From Runella sp. SP2 (GTDB lineage: Bacteria; Bacteroidota; Bacteroidia; Cytophagales; Spirosomataceae), in the NCBI RefSeq assembly GCF_003711225.1, contig NZ_CP031030.1, positions 5,642,001 through 5,706,000 on the forward strand: a stretch of 64,000 nt of DNA. The letters are read 5' to 3'. The notes under the pieces were generated by a model that had not been told where the DNA came from, made no database searches, and worked only from the letters and a program-made list of their open reading frames with translations. Positions 52,133-60,799 of the stretch are shown here, one piece after another. The translations under genes were made by a program, and so were the position numbers. Positions within the stretch are counted from its first letter, which is position 1; every line of letters starts with the position of its first letter.

Positions 52133-54751
52133 TTATTCCGTTTTCAACGATTTCACGGGGTTAACCAAGGCCGCTTTGATGGCTTGGACGCTGACGGTTG
52201 CAAGGCTAATTCCAACGGCCAAGATAGCCGTAGCCACAAATATCCACCATTCGATACCGATACGGTACTCAAAATTTTGGAGCCATTGGCTGAGCCCGTA
52301 GTGGGCCAATGGAAACGCGATGACGTTGGCAATCACTACCAATTTAATAAAATCTTTGGACAATAACCCCGTGATATTGGCAATCGAAGCTCCCAATATT
52401 TTGCGGATACCAATTTCTTTGATGCGCTGCTCGGTGGTGAACGTGGCCAATCCAAATAAACCCAAGCAGGCAATTAAAATCGCAAGAATAGAGAAGCTCA
52501 ACAGCAATTGGCCTGTACGCTGTTCAATGGCATATTGTCGGTCTAAGTCCTGATTCACAAACCCGTAGCTGAAAGGATGATTCGGCTCAAACTGTTTATA
52601 GATACGGGCCATGTCGGCCAAAGCTTGCTGGGTTTGACCAGGCTGTGTTTTGACCAACAGGTTGAAATAAAACTCTTTAGGTCGAAAGCGAACGATGAAA
52701 GGGTCAATTTTTACGCTCATTGGGCGGAAGTGAAAATCGCGCAATACCCCTACAATTTCACCTTCCAAACCCCAGAAGTTTACTTTTTTACCCAATGCCT
52801 GCTGAGACGTCCAGCCCATGCGTTTGGCAGCAGTTTCGTTGATGAGGTAAGTGCCAAATTTGTTACTCGTATCGCTCGCGATGTGCGACGAAAAGTTGCG
52901 TCCAGCGGCTAATTTCATACCCGTAGTTTTCAGAAAATCGGCATCTACGTTGATTTGCGTAATCAATACTTCATCTTTGGGTGCCTTTCCTGGCCATTCG
53001 ATATAAGAAGTGTTTTGGACATCTACCAGCGTATTGGTCGTGGCCGATACCGAGGCAATACTACCTTGTTTTAGCAATAACTCCTTCATTGTCAATGACT
53101 TTTCACGCAGGTCGCCCTTCAGACGTACATAGAGCAACTGTTCTTTATCAAAACCCAATTTTTTGTTTTGCATAAATTGTAATTGCTGGTACAGCCCAAT
53201 GGTACCAATGATTAAAACAACCGACATCACAAACTGCGTCACCACCAGCGTTTTCCGAAAACTTGTGCCTGATTTTTTATCAAAAATGCCTTTCAAAACG
53301 CGTACTGGACGGAAAGAGGACAAATAAAACGCAGGATAAAGCCCCGTTAAAAAGCTAATAAGCACCAAAACAACCGCCATGGAAGCCCAAAATAAGGGCT
53401 CTTGAAACGGCAATGTCATAGGTTTACCCGACAAGTCACTGAAAAAAGGTAGCAACAAATTCAATAGTACAAACCCGACTCCCAGTGCCAAACTGGTCAT
53501 CAACAGCGACTCTCCCCAAAATTGAACGATAAGGCTGGAACGCAACGCACCTACGCTTTTGCGCACCCCCACTTCGCGCGCTCGTTGGGTAGCACGGGCG
53601 GTGGATAAATTGATAAAATTAAACAAGGCAATAAACAGCACAATCAACCCCACGGCCATGAAAATCTGGACGTAACGGATGTTGCCACGTTTTCCCCAAT
53701 CCGTCCCAAAATCGAAGTTAGAATATAAATAAATATCGCGCAAAGGTTGCAGCAAAAGGGGCGTTTCGTTGTCTTTGTCGTATTTTTTGAGCTGTCCTGC
53801 CAATTTTTGAGCAAAAATAGTCGCATTGGCATCGGGCCTGAGTTTGAGGTAAGTATGGTAATTGTTACTGTTCCAATTGTAACTCCATTTGTCGTTCAAT
53901 TGAAAATAGATAAAAGGCAACAACACATCGTATTGAAGATGCGAACGGGCGGGCGCGTTTTCAACGACGCCCGTCAAACGAAGGGACCGTTTTTGACTAT
54001 ATTGAATCGTTTTACCCAAAATAGACTGAGCGGACCAGTTTTTTCCAAAAAAGCGTTCGGCGACGGCTTCACTAATCACGACTTCATCGGGAGAGGATAA
54101 AACGGTTTGTGGATTTCCTTTCAAAAGTTTAAAACCGAAAAAAGACAAAAACGACGCATCGACCACTCGCATTGCTTCGGGCTCCACCGTCTTTTGCTCG
54201 TACTGAAGCAGCCCCGACCACGCCCCTACGCGCACGGTTTCGGCAATTTCAGGAAAGTCATTTTTGAGCGCAGCAGCCAGCGGCCCAGGCGTTACGGCAA
54301 CGTTGTAAAGTCCTGTGGCTTGTTTTTGCCTTTCAGTGATTCGGTAGGTGTGCTCAAACTGCGGCACAGCGCGGTCGTATTGGTATTCGTCCCATACGTA
54401 TAAACCGATGGCCATACAGCAAACCAGTCCCATGGCCAAGCCTGCGATGTTGATGAGCGAAAAAGTAGGATGCTTCAACAGGTTCCGAAGCGCGATTTTA
54501 AAATAGTTTCGTAGCATAGCTGGGCTGTAGGAATAAGTTTGAGGATACTGAGAGGGTTTTCGTTTGATATACCGTGGCTGAAAAAAGCCCAGCACGTCGC
54601 GCCAGTAACGCCAACGAGCGCGCCGCGCACCCACGCGTTTGACTTGGTACTCAAATTCTTCGTGCAAATCGCCCTGCACTTCTTCCAGCAAGTGAGGCGC
54701 GCAGAAAAACTGCAAAAAGCGGTCGGCAAAGCGGGGTGGTTTGTGATGCAT
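52133..54751 (-). CDS. Prefix-domain duplicated FtsX/MacB permease, last gene of PadR cluster 2, 872 aa
   Basis: The type 2 prefix (HHKPPRFADRFLQFFCAPHL, LEEVQGDLHEEFEYQVKRVG, then RRARWRYWRDVLGFFQPRYI) occupies residues 1-60. Met79 corresponds to the start of unprefixed permeases. The TM1 region is FSLINIAGLAMGLVCCMAIG. The first coupling motif is AREVGVRKSVGAL, the second IKEIGIRKILGASIANITGL after CLGLFGLATFTTEQR, and the tail NPVKSLKTE. The prefix is arginine-rich, unlike type 1. It follows 54859 across a 107-bp gap with G/C-A-A-A-rich repeats. Confidence 0.9.
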   Translation of the reverse strand: MHHKPPRFADRFLQFFCAPHLLEEVQGDLHEEFEYQVKRVGARRARWRYWRDVLGFFQPRYIKRKPSQYPQTYSYSPAMLRNYFKIALRNLLKHPTFSLINIAGLAMGLVCCMAIGLYVWDEYQYDRAVPQFEHTYRITERQKQATGLYNVAVTPGPLAAALKNDFPEIAETVRVGAWSGLLQYEQKTVEPEAMRVVDASFLSFFGFKLLKGNPQTVLSSPDEVVISEAVAERFFGKNWSAQSILGKTIQYSQKRSLRLTGVVENAPARSHLQYDVLLPFIYFQLNDKWSYNWNSNNYHTYLKLRPDANATIFAQKLAGQLKKYDKDNETPLLLQPLRDIYLYSNFDFGTDWGKRGNIRYVQIFMAVGLIVLFIALFNFINLSTARATQRAREVGVRKSVGALRSSLIVQFWGESLLMTSLALGVGFVLLNLLLPFFSDLSGKPMTLPFQEPLFWASMAVVLVLISFLTGLYPAFYLSSFRPVRVLKGIFDKKSGTSFRKTLVVTQFVMSVVLIIGTIGLYQQLQFMQNKKLGFDKEQLLYVRLKGDLREKSLTMKELLLKQGSIASVSATTNTLVDVQNTSYIEWPGKAPKDEVLITQINVDADFLKTTGMKLAAGRNFSSHIASDTSNKFGTYLINETAAKRMGWTSQQALGKKVNFWGLEGEIVGVLRDFHFRPMSVKIDPFIVRFRPKEFYFNLLVKTQPGQTQQALADMARIYKQFEPNHPFSYGFVNQDLDRQYAIEQRTGQLLLSFSILAILIACLGLFGLATFTTEQRIKEIGIRKILGASIANITGLLSKDFIKLVVIANVIAFPLAHYGLSQWLQNFEYRIGIEWWIFVATAILAVGISLATVSVQAIKAALVNPVKSLKTE
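54493..54751 (-). repeat. Near-identical 5' gene block, cluster 2 (copies 54493-54751, 57219-57477, 59966-60224)
   Basis: About 259 bp from the start codon through the prefix and linker are nearly the same in three genes. For example, GGTTTTCGTTTGATATACCG and TGGTACTCAAATTCTTC recur in copies 1 and 2 and nearly so in copy 3. The sequence shares no such identity with cluster 1. The homogenised unit stops where the permease core begins. Confidence 0.85.
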
Positions 54752-54858
54752 GGGGTGTTGGGGTTGGGTGCAAAGGGTAAATTGGCAAGGGGCAAGTTTG
54801 CAAGGGACAAAAGGGTTTGCTTTTTTGTCAATTTGCCATTTGCTATTTTGCCTCTTTT
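54752..54858. repeat. GGCAAA-rich junction sequence, copy 1 (others near 57478-57584 and 61658-61692)
   Basis: The gap consists largely of short GGCAAA/TTTGCC words on both strands (for example CAAGGGGCAAGTTTGCAAGG, then TTTGCCATTTGCTATTTTGCC). The arms are partly complementary, so it can fold. The 57478-57584 gap and the stretch after the isomerase-like gene have the same composition. It is non-coding, with no promoter visible. Confidence 0.55.
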
Positions 54859-57477
54859 TTATTCAGATTTTAAACTCTTCACGGGATTGACCAAGGCGGC
54901 TTTGGTTGCTTCGTAAATTACCGTCAGGGTAGCGACAAGCAGTGTGATGGCAATGGTTACTACGAATATCCAAGGCTGAATCGTGATGTGAAACTTAAAA
55001 TCTTGCAGCCATTGGTTCATAAACCACCACGCAATGGGCGCCGCAACCAGAAAGGCGACGACAATCAAACGGGCAAACTCTTTTCCAAAAATCCATAAAA
55101 TCTGTGCAAGGCTGCTGCCCAATACTTTCCGAATCCCAATTTCCTTGGTTTTCTGCGCTGCCATGAAAGAAATAAGACCGTACAATCCCAAACACCCAAT
55201 AAACACCGCAATGAGCGAAAACAGCTGAATGAGTTTTAGCATCAGTGCCTCCGTTTCATAAAACGACGCGATGTGTTCGTCCAAAAAAGTGTATTCGTAG
55301 ATTTGATCAGGGTGCATTTTACTCCAAGTTTTTTCCACCGCAGCCATGGTAGCAGGGACGTTGGCTGTGCTGATTTTGACGGCATAATTGTTGTAAAAAT
55401 CACTGGCCGAAGGAATACAAACGGGATTGATGTCTTCGTGAAACGAATGGTCGTGAAAATCTTTGACCACGCCCACAATCGGCCCAGTCATGTTGCCATT
55501 AACGCGGAGATTTTTCCCTAGTAAATCTGAGGGCGAGGCTACGTTCAATTTTTTTGCAAACGTTTCATTGACCAAAAACTCTTTTACAGTATCCGAAGGG
55601 TATAAATTTCTGCCTGCTACCAGTTTTAGGTCAAACGTAGAAAGATAATCATTGTCGGCAGCCCTTACTGATACCCTAAACGACTCCTCTTCTGAGTGGT
55701 TATCGTAGTGAGGAGCTGTTTGCCAGTGACCATTGGAGGCAGGGGCAGAATAACACAGCGACACCTGTTCTACGCCTGCCAAGCTTTGCAGTTGCGCCTT
55801 GATGGTTTTGGCCTGTTGGGGCGTTGAGGCAATGGGCAGTAGCATGATAGCGTCTTTATTAAACCCTAAATCTGCTTTTTGGGCATAATAAATCTGGCGC
55901 GCAATCACAATCATCCCGATGATTAGTACCTGCGAAATCGAAAATTGAACAACAATCAAGGCGCGGCGCGTATTGAAGCCTCCGATATTTTGCTGAGAAA
56001 GTTTGCCTTTGAGCGCCAAAATAGGTTGAAAACCAGCAAGAATTAATCCTGGATACGAGCCCGCAAAAAAAGTGACAATCAATATCAACGCAGGGATAAA
56101 CATTACCAATCGCCAGTCACTCAGCAAATTAAGCGATATTTCGGTGGCAAACCACTGATTAACATACGGTAAAGCAAGCGCGGCCAACCCCAACACAATG
56201 CCCCCTGCAATGGTTGCAATAAGACCCGTTTGGGCAATAAATTGCCAAAATAACTGCCCGCGAAGGCTTCCAAGTACTTTCCTTACGCCCACTTCTTTGG
56301 AGCGGTTGAGGGCTTGGGCCGTGGCCAAATTGATAAAATTAACGCAGGCAGTTATAATCAAGAAAAGCCCAATCAGCGACAATATCCACAGGGTCTGCTT
56401 GTTCATAGCCCCTCCGTACTGGGCGTTAAAATGCACATCGTTAAGGGGTTGTAGTTTGTAATGGTGTACGTTTTTGCTGGTAGGCCGATACCTCTTCACA
56501 TAGGCAGGAAACACTTTTTCTACTTCCGACGGTAACACCCCTGATCTAAGGCGAACAAAACATTTCATCGAGCTTTGAATCCCTCCCCAAGCATCGTCGC
56601 TGCCAAGCCAATCGTTGTAAGATTTGAGGGTGGGATAAGAGACAAAAATCTCGGCTTTTTGGTCTGAGTTGGTCGGTAAGTCTTTCAACACGCCCGTTAC
56701 CCGAATGTCAAGCTTGTTGTCCACCCGAAAAATTTGATTGATAGGGTTGGCATTACCAAAGTATTTACGCGCAATTCGCTCGGTAATAATACCCGTATTG
56801 GGTTCATTTAGCGCATTTTGAAAGCTACCAACCGACAATGGGAAATTAAAAATGGCAAAATACTCGGGCTCTGTAAACGCCACACCTTGAGGTTCTTTAA
56901 ACTTATTGAGTCCTTTTTCTGCCTTTATTGAGATGAGCATGTCCTCGAAAGTACAGATTCGCCCTACTTTTTCGGCAAAAGTATAGTCATTTCTAAACAC
57001 TTTTCCCAGCGGGCTTGGCACAGATGATACGTACGAGATATTGTCGCGGTGCTGCTCGGTGACAATGCGATAAATGCGGTCGGAGTGCGCATGAAAATTG
57101 TCAAAACTCAAGTGGTATTTGACCAAAAGAAAAATAAGAAGCCCGCAAGTCATGCCAAGCGATAATCCCAACAAGTTGATGGAAGTATAGACTTTGTTTC
57201 GTTGGAGGCTTCTGAGTGCGATTTTAAAATAGTTGCGTATCATAATTAGGCTGTATGAATAGGTTTGAGGGTATTGAGAGGGTTTTCGTTTGATATACCG
57301 TGGCTGAAAAAATCCCAGCACGTCGCGCCAGTAACGCCAACGAGCGCGCCGCGCACCCACGCGCTCAACTTGGTACTCAAATTCTTCGTGCAAATCTCCC
57401 TGCACTTCTTCCAGCAAGTGAGGCGCGCAGAAAAACTGCAAAAAGCGGTCGGCAAGGCGGGGTGGTTTGGAGTGCAT
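54859..57477 (-). CDS. Prefix-domain duplicated FtsX/MacB permease, second in PadR cluster 2, 872 aa
   Basis: The start was set at the ATG at 57477 (MHSKPPRLADRFLQFFCAPH); the longer frame is in the GGCAAA repeat. The TM1 region is VYTSINLLGLSLGMTCGLLI. The first coupling motif is SKEVGVRKVLGSLRGQL, the second TKEIGIRKVLGSSLAQILWI after CLGLYGLISFMAAQK, and the tail NPVKSLKSE. The core is closest in style to the unprefixed plain permeases, showing again that unrelated cores share one prefix. Confidence 0.9.
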   Translation of the reverse strand: MHSKPPRLADRFLQFFCAPHLLEEVQGDLHEEFEYQVERVGARRARWRYWRDVLGFFQPRYIKRKPSQYPQTYSYSLIMIRNYFKIALRSLQRNKVYTSINLLGLSLGMTCGLLIFLLVKYHLSFDNFHAHSDRIYRIVTEQHRDNISYVSSVPSPLGKVFRNDYTFAEKVGRICTFEDMLISIKAEKGLNKFKEPQGVAFTEPEYFAIFNFPLSVGSFQNALNEPNTGIITERIARKYFGNANPINQIFRVDNKLDIRVTGVLKDLPTNSDQKAEIFVSYPTLKSYNDWLGSDDAWGGIQSSMKCFVRLRSGVLPSEVEKVFPAYVKRYRPTSKNVHHYKLQPLNDVHFNAQYGGAMNKQTLWILSLIGLFLIITACVNFINLATAQALNRSKEVGVRKVLGSLRGQLFWQFIAQTGLIATIAGGIVLGLAALALPYVNQWFATEISLNLLSDWRLVMFIPALILIVTFFAGSYPGLILAGFQPILALKGKLSQQNIGGFNTRRALIVVQFSISQVLIIGMIVIARQIYYAQKADLGFNKDAIMLLPIASTPQQAKTIKAQLQSLAGVEQVSLCYSAPASNGHWQTAPHYDNHSEEESFRVSVRAADNDYLSTFDLKLVAGRNLYPSDTVKEFLVNETFAKKLNVASPSDLLGKNLRVNGNMTGPIVGVVKDFHDHSFHEDINPVCIPSASDFYNNYAVKISTANVPATMAAVEKTWSKMHPDQIYEYTFLDEHIASFYETEALMLKLIQLFSLIAVFIGCLGLYGLISFMAAQKTKEIGIRKVLGSSLAQILWIFGKEFARLIVVAFLVAAPIAWWFMNQWLQDFKFHITIQPWIFVVTIAITLLVATLTVIYEATKAALVNPVKSLKSE

Positions 57478-57584
57478 GGGGCGTTGGGGTTGGTTTGCAA
57501 AGGGCAAGTTTACAAGAGGCAAAGGGCATAAGGGGGTACTTTTTGCCAATTTGCCCTTTGCTATTTTGCCTTTTGCCTCTCTTT

Positions 57585-60224
57585 TTATTCAGATTTTAAG
57601 CTCTTCACGGGATTGATCAAAGCGGCTTTTATGGCTTGGAAACTAACAGTGAGCAACGTAATGGTCAGCGCCCCTATGCTTGTCAAGCCAAAAATCCACC
57701 ATGAAATCGACGTTCGGTAGGTATATTTTTGTAACCATCCCTCCATGAAATAGTAAGAAATAGGCGCTGAAATCAGGCATGATATAATTACCAATACCAC
57801 AAAATCTTTGGAAAGCATTTGCCATAAACCAACAACAGACGCACCTAGTACTTTACGAATACCTATTTCCTTCGTGCGCTGCTCGGCCACAAACGACGCC
57901 AGCCCAAATAAACCCAGACAAGAAATGAAAATAGCGAGGACAGCGAAGAAAGTAGCCAGTTTTCCGATGCGTTCTTCAGCTTTAAATTTGGCATTGTATT
58001 CTTCATCCACAAATGTATAATCAAATGGCACGGTCGGAACAATTTTCTTAAAAACAGCCTCAATTTTTGGCAATGCCTGACTGATACTTACAGATGGATT
58101 AATTTTGACATTCAACCAGTTAGGCTTCCCATTAATGGGTTTTATGTAAAAAATAGCAGGTTTAACGGGCTCATAAGGAGACTCCATTACCATATCTTTT
58201 ATAATACCTATCACTTGAAAGTAGGCCGTATTTTCGCGAAACTTCCAGCTGATTGTTTCGCCAAGAGGATTTTGTAATCCCATGTATTTCATGGCAGCCT
58301 CGTTAATAACGATACCCGAAGAATCAGTGGCATACTTCCTCGAAAAATCTCGACCTTTTACAAACTGCCAGCCTACAGTTTTGCCATGCTCATGGGAAAC
58401 GGTTAAGGTGCTGAAACTTTTGTCTTGCTCGGGCTTTTTTCCTTTCCACTCCAAACCATCATTGTTTGAAGACACCTGCGTCATTCGTCCCATTGATGCC
58501 GATATTTCGGAAACGGCACCTGTATTTTTCAGTTCAGTTCTAAGTATCTCATGTTTCCCCGAAAAAGCATCAGATTTCATGGCCAACATCAATAACCCTT
58601 CGCGGGTATAGCCCACAGGACGGTTTTTAGCAAATTGAACTTGGCGATACACAACAATCGTACTGATAATGAGGGTAACTGAAATGGTAAACTGAAAAAC
58701 GACTAAGACTTTTCGGGGTGTAAACGCAAAGCGATTGACAACGTTTATGCCTTTCAAAACTTTGATAGGTTGGAAAGAAGACAAATAAAAAGAAGGATAA
58801 CTACCTGCTAACAGCCCAGTTACAAAAATAAAAAGCAGACAAAATAGCCAAAAATAAGTATTAGTCCAAGGTATACTTATCGCTTTGGCAGACAAATCAT
58901 TGAACCAAGTGAGCGTAAATAGCAGCAGAACAAAAGCGAGAAAAAAAGACAGCAGTACCACTAAAAAAGACTCGCTAAAAAACTGGCTGATTAATTGACC
59001 TTGAACCGACCCAATCGCTTTGCGAATACCTACTTCTTTGGCACGTTTTTCGGAGCGAGCTGTACTTAAATTGACAAAATTAATGCAAGCCAATAGCAGT
59101 ACAAATGCCCCAATAATACCAATTAACCAAACCATTTGAGTAGGTTCGGGATTTACGGCTCCGTTCTTAAACGGATACAAATGCCAATTGTGCATCGGAT
59201 GTAAAAATACCTGTGGATTTTCAGCGACCTTGTCTTTTAAGTCACCAATATTTTTCAGTTCAGCATCTTTGATTGTTTTAGAAACGCGCTCAAAATCCGT
59301 CGTTGGTTGAATTTCTACGTAAACTTTCAAAAAATGGTTGTGCCAATTGTTAGCAGATTCCCTCACCCAATCATTGTCCGATACCCACAAGTCAAACGGT
59401 GCAAAAAAGTTGATGTCATTAAATACTGAATTAAGTGGCAAATCTTCGTACACGCCCGTGACGGTGACATCTAATTTGTTATTGATTTTCATCACCTGAT
59501 TAAGTGGGTAGGTATCCCCAAATAGTGCTTGTGCCGTAGAAGCCGAAATCAATATAGAATGAGGGTCGTTAAGACCCGCCCAACTACCATAAATCATTTT
59601 TAAGGAAAGCATTTCGGGAGCTTTTGCTTCCATAAACTGGCCTTTCCTTAAAAATTTATTCTCACCTGCCGTCAGAATATAATCTCCTGCATTTGAAGAT
59701 GTTACAATATATTTAAAGTTATTTTGGTAATTCGTTTTTAATTCTGTTGCCAGCGGATACTGCACCGAATTAGAGTAACCTACATTTCCTTCATCCGTTT
59801 CTCTGATCATCACTTGGGCAATCCGCGCATAATTCTGGTGGTATTGGTTGAAACTCAATTCATCCCAAACCCAGAGCCCACTGAGGATAGCCACGGCCAT
59901 ACCTACAGCCAAGCCACCGATATTGATAAAAGAATAACCCTTGTTTTTCAACAGGTTCCGAACTGCGATTTTAAAATAATTACGTAGCATATTGAGGCTG
60001 AATAAATACGTTTGAGGGTATTGAGAGGGTTTTCGTTTTATATATCGTGGCTGAAAAAAGCCCAGTACATCGCGCCAATAACGCCAACGAGCGCGACGCG
60101 CACCCACGCGCTCAACTTGGTACTCAAATTCTTCATACAAATCTCCATGCACTTCTTCCAGTAAGTGGGGCGCACAGAAAAACTGCAAAAAGCGGTCGGC
60201 GAGGCGGGGTGGTTTGTGGTGCAT
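57585..60224 (-). CDS. Prefix-domain duplicated FtsX/MacB permease, first in PadR cluster 2, 879 aa
   Basis: The ATG at 60224, 5 bp after the PadR stop, starts the type 2 prefix MHHKPPRLADRFLQFFCAPH. The core is the 46996/61740 subtype: SEKRAKEVGIRKAIGSVQGQ, the PYEPVKPAIF-type loop of the second periplasmic domain, and CLGLFGLASFVAEQRTKEIG followed by SVVGLWQMLSKDF. The tail is NPVKSLKSE. The start is inferred from agreement with the other prefixed genes. A longer frame to 60275 overlaps the PadR gene. Confidence 0.9.
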   Translation of the reverse strand: MHHKPPRLADRFLQFFCAPHLLEEVHGDLYEEFEYQVERVGARRARWRYWRDVLGFFQPRYIKRKPSQYPQTYLFSLNMLRNYFKIAVRNLLKNKGYSFINIGGLAVGMAVAILSGLWVWDELSFNQYHQNYARIAQVMIRETDEGNVGYSNSVQYPLATELKTNYQNNFKYIVTSSNAGDYILTAGENKFLRKGQFMEAKAPEMLSLKMIYGSWAGLNDPHSILISASTAQALFGDTYPLNQVMKINNKLDVTVTGVYEDLPLNSVFNDINFFAPFDLWVSDNDWVRESANNWHNHFLKVYVEIQPTTDFERVSKTIKDAELKNIGDLKDKVAENPQVFLHPMHNWHLYPFKNGAVNPEPTQMVWLIGIIGAFVLLLACINFVNLSTARSEKRAKEVGIRKAIGSVQGQLISQFFSESFLVVLLSFFLAFVLLLFTLTWFNDLSAKAISIPWTNTYFWLFCLLFIFVTGLLAGSYPSFYLSSFQPIKVLKGINVVNRFAFTPRKVLVVFQFTISVTLIISTIVVYRQVQFAKNRPVGYTREGLLMLAMKSDAFSGKHEILRTELKNTGAVSEISASMGRMTQVSSNNDGLEWKGKKPEQDKSFSTLTVSHEHGKTVGWQFVKGRDFSRKYATDSSGIVINEAAMKYMGLQNPLGETISWKFRENTAYFQVIGIIKDMVMESPYEPVKPAIFYIKPINGKPNWLNVKINPSVSISQALPKIEAVFKKIVPTVPFDYTFVDEEYNAKFKAEERIGKLATFFAVLAIFISCLGLFGLASFVAEQRTKEIGIRKVLGASVVGLWQMLSKDFVVLVIISCLISAPISYYFMEGWLQKYTYRTSISWWIFGLTSIGALTITLLTVSFQAIKAALINPVKSLKSE

Positions 60225-60229
60225 GAGAC

Positions 60230-60568
60230 TTAGATTGACATCGTTAGTTTCAGGGGATTGGCCATACGTTCCCAAAAACCAGCACGTACTTCTTGGATTT
60301 CTTGGAGCGTGCGCTGGCCAAAGGCCGTTACTGAAAACAAGCGTTTGCGGCGCCCGCCGCGCTCGTTGGTAGGCTCCCCCATTTCCGAGCGCACCATTCC
60401 TTTCTCTTCGAGCCGCTGCAAGGCCGAATGCACCTGATTCAAGCGAACGCTGCGGTCGGTTTGTTCAATGATTTCGTGCATCAGCAATACCCCGTAGGCT
60501 TGGCCGTTTAGGACAGCTACCGCGAGTAAAACGATTTCTTCAAATTCTCCTAAGTACGTACGTTTCAT
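60230..60568 (-). CDS. PadR-family transcriptional regulator, cluster 2, 112 aa
   Basis: The start was moved to the ATG at 60568, because MKRTYLGEFEEIVLLAVAVL then matches the cluster 1 PadR from its first residue. The longer frame would include promoter F. The domain continues GQAYGVLLMHEIIEQTDRSV, RLNQVHSALQRLEEKGMVRS, then RGGRRKRLFSVTAFGQRTL. Compared with its cluster 1 homologue, the recognition-helix stretch differs (RLNQVHSALQ against GFSSVHTTLQ), consistent with different operators. It heads the second prefixed-permease operon. Confidence 0.92.
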   Translation of the reverse strand: MKRTYLGEFEEIVLLAVAVLNGQAYGVLLMHEIIEQTDRSVRLNQVHSALQRLEEKGMVRSEMGEPTNERGGRRKRLFSVTAFGQRTLQEIQEVRAGFWERMANPLKLTMSI

Positions 60569-60597
60569 TCGGATTTGATTATTTCTATTTTTGCTGA

Positions 60598-60612
60598 GCA
60601 AATAGTTTGCCA
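60598..60612 (-). promoter_or_regulatory. Sigma-54-type -24/-12 promoter F
   Basis: TGGCAAACTATTTGC on the minus strand has an exact TGGCA, N5 and TTGC, with GG-N10-GC. It is one of the two best matches in the window. It is 30 bp before the PadR ATG at 60568, which predicts a leader of about 19 nt. Confidence 0.72.
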
Positions 60613-60678
60613 GTAAAAAAATAGCAACACAACAAATTGATTATCAAATAAATAGATATTTTACGATTTTATTTTGAT

Positions 60679-60714
60679 TGTCCATAATCGGACAAGTTTG
60701 TACGCTTTAGGACA
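60679..60714 (-). promoter_or_regulatory. Tandem-palindrome activator site F
   Basis: The upstream half (60699-60714) is TGTCC-TAAAGC-GTACA and the proximal half (60679-60694) is the perfect TGTCC-GATTAT-GGACA, offset 20 bp. No T-run follows. It lies in the divergent gap with the isomerase-like gene and could in principle influence both. Confidence 0.65.
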
Positions 60715-60767
60715 ATGATATTCACCGATAAAAACCCCTTCTCAAAGGGTAAAGAGAGTCGCTTCCT

Positions 60768-60775
60768 TACTTTTG
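60768..60775 (+). promoter_or_regulatory. Candidate -7 box for the isomerase-like gene
   Basis: TACTTTTG on the plus strand matches TAnnTTTG and lies 24 bp before the ATG at 60800. No -33 box was identified. Confidence 0.35.
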
Positions 60776-60799
60776 TCCAAAAAACAAATCATTGATTTT

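Noticed and set aside
41785..60224. Constant-head, variable-body layout suggestive of a diversity-generating retroelement or a phase-variation system
   Set aside because: No reverse transcriptase, template repeat, invertase or recombinase gene was found; gene conversion between neighbours is sufficient.
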